Shown in pieces: positions 32,901 through 41,900 of a DNA stretch of 64,000 nucleotides. Within the stretch, counting starts at the first letter, position 1. The number at the start of each line of letters is the position of its first letter. The position numbers were made by a program, and so were the translations under genes. The stretch is from DASVEE01 sp036380735 (GTDB lineage: Bacteria > Acidobacteriota > Thermoanaerobaculia > Gp7-AA8), in NCBI GenBank assembly GCA_036380735.1, contig DASVEE010000031.1:127888-191887 (forward strand). Direction: 5' to 3'. The notes under the pieces are model-generated. The model had not been told where the DNA came from. It saw only the letters and a program-made list of their open reading frames with translations, and searched no databases.

Positions 32901-35900
32901 GGCTGCCCGTCATCCGTGACCGTGCCGGTCAGCGTCACCGACACCGGCGTCGCCTGCGGCACCTCGGCGATGCCCGCCGGCGCGAACGTCACGTGCTCCC
33001 ACTGCGTGACTCGCGCGAGCTCCTGCTTCTCGAACGCGCTGCCGTTCCAGCGCACGCGCCAGAGAATGCCCGCATGCTCCTCGGCCACGAGGATGTCGCC
33101 CGCCATGCCGGCGAACATCGAGGCCGGCGCGCCCCACAGCTTGCCGCCGCCGTAGTCGACGCCGAAGAAGTTCTCGTTCGCCGGGATCAGGTCGAGGTCC
33201 TCCGGCAGGATGCCGAGGCTGATCGACTGTTTGTTGCCCTGCACGTCGACGGCCCAGAAGACGCCCGTCGCTTCGGCACCGGCGACGATGCGGCCGGCCC
33301 ACGGGCCGTAACGCGCCTCGTTCGGGATGGTGATGGCGCCCTCGAGATGCGTGCCGACGGAGGCAATCTTCGTCGGGACGCCGGCGGAGGTGATGCGCCA
33401 GACGCCGCCGGTCGTGGTGACGGCGATGAGGTCGCCGCCGAACACGCCGGTGCGGTCCACATAGAGGCTGCCGCGCATCAGACCGTTCTCACCCGGGAGC
33501 GTGACCCACGGGTTCTGCACGTTCGAGCCGTCGGGCGAGATGCGCATGATGACGCCCGCCACCCCGGTGCCGGCGAAGAGCGTACCGGCGGGGAAGCCGC
33601 CGCGGCTCATGCCGTTGCCGTCGTCGCGCGCGGTCGCCACCTTCAGCTCGTCGGTGAGACCGCTGACGTTGGAGAACGGCGAGTGCGAGCCGTCGGCACC
33701 GACGAGCTCGAAGTTGTGCGGCGTGCCGCTCGGGTAGTTCGCCGAGAGCACCACCTTGTTGCTCGGCGCGTGGTAATCGATGCCGATCGGCGCGCGGAAC
33801 TCGGTGGAGATGACCTTCAGCGCGAACGGCTGCGTGGTGGAGACGCTCGGCAGCGTCACGCTCTGGTCCGGACCGGCGTCGACGACCGGCGCGACGTTCG
33901 GCGGCAGCAGTTTGATGGTGATGTCGCTCGTGCGCGTGATCGCGGTGTCGCTGGCGGTCAGCGTGAGGACGTACGTGCCGGGCGTGCCCAGCGTGGCGGT
34001 GGTGTCGATGGCGGAAGCGTTGGCGAACGTCACCGTGCCGGGGCCGCTCGTCTTGCTCCACGTGGTGGTGAGCGTCGAGCCAGCGGGGAGGCCGTCGTCG
34101 GTGGCGGTGCCGTCGAGCGTGACGGTGGTCTGCGGCAGCACGAGCGTCTGCGCCGGTCCGGCGTAAACGCTCGGCGGCTGGTTCGCCGGCGCGCAGAGCG
34201 TGCCGTTGAGCGAGCCGTAGATGCCCGCCATCTCCTCGTACTTCGCGGCGATGTAGAAGTCGGCGTAGGAGGAGGCGGAGGCGCGCATGACTTCCATGCC
34301 GCCGACGCTGTTGTTGAGGGCGACGGTGATGATGCGGATGCCGGCGGCCTTCGCGCGGTTCGCGGCTTCGATCGCGGGCTGGTACCACGTGTCGCCGTCG
34401 CCGAGGATGACCATGACCATGCGGGCGCCGGGACGGTGACGGGGGCCGGTGAGCTCGGCGGTGGCGACGTCGACGCCGTAGTGCTGCTGCGTGCCGCCGC
34501 GGATGGCGAGCGCGTTGATCGCGTTCGCCACGATCTGCCGGTCGAGCGTCAGCGGCGCCTGAATGAGGCCGTTGTCGGCGAAGTCGGCGATCGAGACCTG
34601 GTCGTTCGCGCGCACCTTCGAGAGGAAGTCGAGCGCGGCGGCCTTCGACTGCGGCAGCGGCGTCGACATCGAGCCGGAGGAGTCGAAGAGCAGGACGATG
34701 TCGAGCGGCGTCGGGTCGGCCGCGCAGTTCGCCGCCACGGTGATCGTGCTCGGCGAGTACAGCGCTTCCCCTTCGAACGTGGCGGTGATGTTCGGGCGCT
34801 CGGTGGTGCCGGCGTAGGTCACGGAGACCTGCGCCACGCCGTTCGCGTCCGTGACGGCGGAGGCGAGCTGGCCGTCGAGGTTGAAGACGATCGTGCGTCC
34901 GGCGAGCGGCGTGTTGCGTGCCTGATCGAGGAGCTTCGCCTGCAGCAGCAACGGCTGGTTCGGCGCGACCTCGCGCAGGCCGGTGTAGCGCACGCCGGCG
35001 GCGCGTCTGGTGACGGTGATGCGGGCGATGTCGGTGCTGACGCCGCCGTCCTTGTCCGTGACGGTGAGCTTGGCGTCGTACACGCCGGGCGTGGTGTAGG
35101 CGTAGGCAGGCTGCCGGGCGTTGAGGTAATCGATGTAGCAGCCCGGGACGTCGCGCGTGTTGCCATCGCCGAAGTCCCAGCGGCAGACGATCGTGTTGCG
35201 GTCGGCGACGCTGGCGTCGGTGGCGTGCGACTGGATGCCCCAGTCGTCACCCCACTGCACGGTGCGGTCGGCGCCGGCGGTGATGGTCGGCGGCAGGTTC
35301 AGCACCGGCACGAGCTTCGTCATGCTCGCGCTGACGCCGCGCGCGTTCGTGACCAGGAGCGTCACGTTGAAGTTGCCGTTGTCGCCGTATTGCTTGGAAG
35401 GACCGGTGTGGTCGTAGGTCTCCTCACCGTCGCCCCAGATCCAGCGGTAGTTCGTCAGCGCGCCGAAGTTGCTCGACGATCCCACGCTGCTGAAGTTGAG
35501 CGTCGACGCCTCGGCTCCCGGATTCGGGGTGAAGTTGAAGTTGACGACCGGCGGGCCGTCGGCACGGTACGGCAGCTCGTAGCTGCTGGTGCGGCCGGCG
35601 AGATCCGTGACGGTGAGCCGCACGTTGTACACGCCGGGCGCGGCGTACTGGTGGGCCGGATCGCGCTCGCTGCTCGTGGTGCCATCGCCGAAGTCCCAAT
35701 GCCAGGAGGCGATTGCGGCGCCCGCTCCCTCGGTCGCGTCGAGGAAGCGCGCGTTCACCGAGCCGACCTGCGGCGAGTAGACCCAGAAGTTCTGCAGCGC
35801 GAGCTGCGCGCCGCCCCAGTTGTCGAGCATGCGCAGGCGGACGAAGCGCGCTTTGGCCGCCGGGAAGTAGAAGTGCTGCCCCGTGTTGTCGGGACGCAAT

Positions 35901-38900
35901 GTGGCGGCGAGGACCGTGGTCCACGCGTTTTCGGCCGTGTCGGTGGTGGAAACCTGGACTTCGAAGTCACGGACGGAGCGGTCCGGGCAGCAGTCGACCC
36001 ACGGCTGCAGCATGACGTGGTCGATGACCCACTCCTTCGCGTCCGGCAGGATGAGCCCGAGCGTCTGGTTCGTGACCGTACCGGCCGGCGCCGCCCACAC
36101 GGTCTGCCGCGGATTCGCGTCGATGATGCCGTTGGCCGTCGCGTTGACGTCGGTCATCGACGGCTGCTGGTAGATGGCGGCGCCGTCTTCCGGCACGGTC
36201 CAGACCTGCAGGTCGTAGACGGACATCGTCGTGCCGTAACCGTTGCGGAAGTAGAGCTGCACGTACTTCGCGTCGACGGGCGTGAAGTAGTAGGGACGAC
36301 CGACCTGGGCGGCGGTGCCGCTGTAGACGGTCGTGAACGCCCCATCCTCGGCCGTCGTGGTCGAGACGCGAACCTCGAAGTCCTTCGGTGCGGAGCCGGA
36401 GTTGGCCGGCTCGATGCGCACGGCGTAGATCTTCCGCGTGCGGCCGCCGGGGAGCGCGACCTTCACCCACTGGTTCGTGGAGCTGGGCGTCGTCCACAGC
36501 GTGTTGCCGGCGGTGTCGAACGCCATCTGCGGAAGCTGGGTGCCGCTGCGTCCCGATGCGGCGATGACGCCGCCGTACGGCTCCTGCGTGATGACGTCGA
36601 AGTAGCCGGTGGCGATGGCGCTGGTGCTGCCGCTGTTCAGCGGCACGTACTTGACGTAGCGCGCCGCGGTCGGCGGGAAGGAGAGGCGGACGAAGTCGCT
36701 CGCGGTGACGGTGCCGGTGGCGACTTTGGTGAACGCGGCCGCATCGGTCGTGGTCGAGGAGAGCCAGATCTCGAAGTTGCGGACCTGGAGCGACGTGGGC
36801 GTGGCGGTGTCGAGGCGCGGCGCGACCACCGCGCCGGTGAGGATGTGCGGGACGCCGCCGCCGAGCTCGATGATCGCGAACTGGTTCGCGGTCCCGGCCG
36901 TCGTCCACGGATTGCTGTGGGCGTAGTCGAGCATGTCGGCCGGGTTGCCGCTGGAGGCGGCGACGACCTTCGCGCCGCCGGCGATGAGCGCCGGCGACAG
37001 CTCGCGCACCGGGATGACGGTCCCGGGCATCGAGATGACGTTGCCGTCGCTGCCGGCGGTGTGCGGCCAGAACGTCTGCAGCCACACGCGGTCGCCGCCG
37101 TAGTTGCTGCGCGCGACGAGCTTGAGGTAGCGCGCGCGCCGCGGTCCGCCGGGGAACAGGAAGTACTGCCCCTTCGCGTTGTTCAGCATCGTCGCGCTGA
37201 GCACGGGCACGAACGCCGACGGCTCGTCGGTGGTCGTGGAGAGCAGCACGTCGAAGTCCTTGAGGCCGTTCACCCCCACGAAGGCGTTGTTGTACATGGC
37301 CACGGCTTGCAGCAGGCGCGGCTCGGCATCGTTCAGCCGGATGATGACGTATTCACCGGCGATGCGGCCCGGCGCCGACTGCCAGGAGGTGTCGACGTTG
37401 TTGTCGAGCAGCCCTTCCGGACGGTGGTACTCGAGGACGGAGGAGACGGAGGCGATGGCCTGCGGCACCGGGACGAACTCGATCTCACGGATGGAGCTGT
37501 AGTTCGCGTGGCCGTGATTGGAGAGCAGCGTGACCTTCGCCAGCCTGACCTTCACCGGCCCATTCGGGAAGATGAATTCCTGCACGTTGCCGTGGTTCGC
37601 GGCCACGGTCTGCAGCACGGTCGTGAAGGTGCTGGTGATGCCGTCGCCGCTCGTGATCTCGATGTGGAGATCCTTGACGCCCTGGTTCTGGACGTCGTAG
37701 TTGGTGAGTCGGATGCGGTCGACGAGGTACGTCTGCGCGAACACGATGCGCGTGAAGGGATTGTTGCCCTTGGCCGCCTGCCAGAAAGTCGCGACATTGC
37801 CGTCGATGGCGGAGGCGCCGTTGCCGGAGCTCGTCTGGTAAACGCTGCCGCCGTCGGCGGGCAGAGTGATGCCGGCCGGCGTGAGATAGCTCGGGATGCC
37901 GGAAGGCTCGGACGCGATGACGTCGAAGGTGCGGACCGTGACGGTACTGCTGCCGCGGCTGTCGATGGCGAAGAGGCGGACGTAGCGCGCCTCGACGGGC
38001 GCGGGGAGCAGGAACTCCTGGACGCGCTCCGTCTCCGTGGCAGTCTCCGTGAGGATCGTGCGGAACGCCGCTTCATCGGTCGTGGTCGTGGAGACGTCGA
38101 CGCGGAAGTTGCGCAGCCCTTCGGACCCGCGCATGGTGCCGATGCGGATGCGGTCGAACGTGCGCACGCGGTTGCCGGCGAGACGGATGATGAGGAACTG
38201 GTTCGTCGGCTGCGCGCTCTTCCATTCGGTCGCGGAGTTGTCGTCCAGGGCCCGCTCCGGTGCGTACGCGCTCTGGAGCGTGCTGGAGACGGCGACGAGG
38301 CGTGCGCCTTCGCCGAGGTTCGCCAGGTTGTTGTCGAACGGCGTGGCGTTGTGCGCGTCGCCCGGGACCGTGAAGCGCGCCGTGAGGCCGCGCAGCACCG
38401 TGATGGTGACTTCGTCGCTCGCCGTCAGCAGGCTGTCGGTGGCCGTCAGCTCGAGGACGTACGTGCCGGCGGCGCTGAACGTGGCCGTGGTGGTGGCGGA
38501 GGTGGCGTCGGCGAACGTCACGCCGGCGGGGCCGCTCCACTGCACGGCGAGCGTGCTGCCGCGTGGCAGCTTGTCGTCGGTCGCGGTGCCGCTGAGCGTG
38601 ACCGTCTGGCCGAACTCGATGGTCTGGTCGATGCCGGCGCTGACGGCCGGCTGCTGGTTCACCGGCTCGGGGCTCACCACGATGGTGACGTCGTCGCTGG
38701 CGGAGAGCTCGCCGTCGTTCGCCGTGAGGCGGAGGACGTAGGTGCCGTCGGCGGCGAACGTCGCCGTGGTCGCGGCGGAGTTGGCGTTGGCGAACGTGAC
38801 GCCGGTGCCGCTGACGACGCTCCACTGCAGCGTGAGCGTCTGGTTCTCCGGATCGGTGGCGACGCCGGCGAGCGTCGCCCCGTCGGGCAGCACGATCGAC

Positions 38901-41900
38901 TGATCGGCGCCCGCGCTGACGGCGGGCGCGCTGTTGGCCGGCTGCACGACGATCGTGACTTCGTCGCGGATCGTGTGCTCGCCGTCCGTGGCGGTGAGGC
39001 GGAGGACGTAGGTGCCGGCGACGCTGAACGTGGCCACCGGCGTGGCGATGGCGGCGTTGGAGAACGTCACCGCGCCCGGGCCGCTGGCGGCGCTCCACGC
39101 GAGCGTGAGCGTGCCGTCGTCGGTGGCGACGCCGGCGAGCGTGGCGGTCTGCGGCAGGCGGATCGTCTGCGCGGGGCCGGCATCGACGACCGGCGGCAGG
39201 TTCGCCGCGCCGATCGTGATGGTGACGTCGTCGCTGACCGTCAGCTCGCCGTCGGTGGCGGTGAGCCGCAGCACGTAGACGCCGGCCTGCGTGAAGGTGA
39301 CGGTGGTGGCGAGCTTCGTGGCGTCGCCGAAGACGACGGCCGCGGGCCCGCTGACGCGCGTCCACTGCGTAGTGAGCGGCGCGACGAGCCCATCGTCGGT
39401 GGCCGTACCGGCGAGCGTCAGCGACGTGACGTCGAGCGCGCGGACGGTGATGCCGTCGAACGCCGCTTCGCCCGTGGCGACGAGGCGCACGCGGATCGAG
39501 ACGGTGCCGGCGGGGATGCCCGGTGATTCATCGAGCGCCGTCCAGCCGTTGCCCGTGCCCGCGGTGAAATCGAGCGAATCGAGCACGCTGCCGGCGGCGT
39601 CGCGGAATTCGAAGGTGACGCGGCCCGCGCCGCGGATGAAGGAGCGGAATTCGAGCTGCGTTGCGCCCGGCGGCAGAGCCACATCCTGCGTCGCTTCGAG
39701 CGGCGCGCTGGCGAGGAGGAAGGCCTCCCCTTCCGGCGCGTTGCCGGTGATGCGCTGCAGTCCACCGCTCCCCGTCCATGGGGTCAGAGCTTCGTTTTCT
39801 CCACCGCCGTTCGCGACGAGGTTCGCGGCGAGGACGCCGCTCTGGTCGGCGCCGGCGCTGACTACCGGCGCTTCGTTGGCCGGCGCAACGACGAGCGTGA
39901 GCTCATCGCTCGCCGTCTCGCGGCCGTCGGTGACCGTCAGGCGGAGGACGTACGTGCCGGCCGCGCTGAACGCGGCGGTCGTCGTCAGCGCGCTGGCGTT
40001 GCCGAACGTGACGTTGCCCGCGCCCGAGACCTGGCTCCACGTCGCGACGAGCGTGCTGCCGAGGGGGAGGCCGTCGTCGGTGGCGGTGCCGGCGAGCGTG
40101 GCCGTGGCCGGGAGGCGGAGTTGCTGATCGAGGCCGGCGTTGACGACCGGCGCGGTGTTGAGCGGATGGACCGTGACGACGACGTCGTCGCTCGCGGAGA
40201 GTTCGCCGTCCGTCGCCGTCAGTTTGAGGACGTACGTGCCGGCGGCGCTGAACGTGGCCGTCGTCGCCGCGGCGGTGGCGTCGGCGAACGTGACGCTGCC
40301 CGGACCGCTGACGAAGCTCCACTGCTGCGCGACCGTGGAGTCGCGCGGCCAGCCGTCGTCCGTGACGCTGCCGGCGAGCGTGGCGGCATTCGGCAGCTCG
40401 ACGATCAGATCGGCACCCGCTTTCACGACCGGCGCGGCGTTGACCGGATCGACCGTGATGGTGACGTCGTCGTTGACGGTCTCGCGGCCGTCGGTGGCGG
40501 TGAGGCGGAGGACGTAGACGCCGTGCAGCGAGAAGCTCGCGCTGGTGATGGCGCTCGTGGCGCTGGCGAAGGTGACGCCGCCCGGGCCGCTGACTTTGCT
40601 CCACGTGGTCGCGAGCGTCGAGCCGGCCGGCCAGCCGTCATCGGTCGCGGTGCCGGTGAGCGCCGCCGTCGACGGGAGGACGATCGTCTGGTCCGCACCG
40701 GCGTTGACCTCCGGCGCGGCGTTCTGCGGCTGGACGGTGATGACGGTGTCGTCGCTGACCGTCTTGTCGCCGTCGGTCGCGGTGAGGCGCAGGGTGTAGG
40801 TGCCGTGAGTGGCGAAGCTGGCGGTCGTCGCCGCCGCGGTGGGCGCGGCGAACGTGACGCCGCTGCCGTCCACGACGCTCCACTGCTGCGTCACCGTGGA
40901 GCCGCGCGGCCAGCCGTCGTCGGTGACGCTGCCGGCGAGCGTGGCCACGGCCGGCAGCTCGATGGTGCGATCGGGACCGGCGCTGACGACCGGTGCGGTG
41001 TTCGCCGGATCGACGGTGATGGTGACGTCGTCGCTCACGGTCTCCCGCGTGTCGTTCGCGGTGAGGCGGAGGACGTACGTGCCCGGCAGCGTGAAGCTGA
41101 CCGTCGTGGCCGGAGTGGTGACGCTGGCAAACGTTGCGACGCCGGGACCGCTCACCTGCGTCCATGCCTGCGTCAGCGTGCTGCCGGCGGGAAGACCGTC
41201 ATCGGTCGCGGTGCCGGCGAGCGTCGCCACATTCGGGAGGACGATCGTCTGATCGGGACCGGCGTCGACCACCGGCTTCTGGTTCTGCGCGATGACGGTG
41301 ATGACGACGGTGTCGCGCGCGGTCAGCTCGCCGTCGTTGACGGCGAGTTGCAGCGTGTAGGTGCCGGCGGCGGAGAACGTCGCGGTGGTCGTCGGCGACG
41401 AGACGTCGTCGAACATCACCTGGCCCGGGCCGCTGAGGCGCGTCCACAGCGAGCCGACGGTCTGCGTCGACGGCAGCCCGTCGTCGGTCCAGCTTCCCTG
41501 CAGGATCGCCTGCGCGGGGAGCTCGATGGTCTGATCGGGGCCGGCGTCCGCCACCGGCGCCTGGTTCTTGGGGATGACCGTGACGGTCAGCGTGTCGCTG
41601 GTGCTGAGCAGCGAATCGCTCGCCGCGAGGCGCAGGACGTACGTGCCGGCGGCGCCGAACGTGGCGCTGGTCGCGGCGCTCGTCGCGCTGGAGAACGTCA
41701 CGGTGCCGGGGCCGCTCACCTTCGTCCACTGCACGCTCAGCGTCGTGCCCGTGGGAAGGCCGTCATCGCTGACGGTGCCTTCGAGCTGGATCGTGTCGCT
41801 GGGCAGCGTCGTCGTCTGGTTCGCACCGGCGACGACCGACGGCGGCCGGTTGATCGGCGGCGGCGGGACGTCGTTCTCCGTCACCTCGAGCACGCCGTTG

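Noticed and set aside
32993..39526. 2177-codon plus-strand open frame inside the giant Rhs gene
   Set aside because: The composition (Gly/Arg/Asp/Val) is what the complement of PKD-coding repeats gives; the minus frame has a signal peptide, domains and an RBS.
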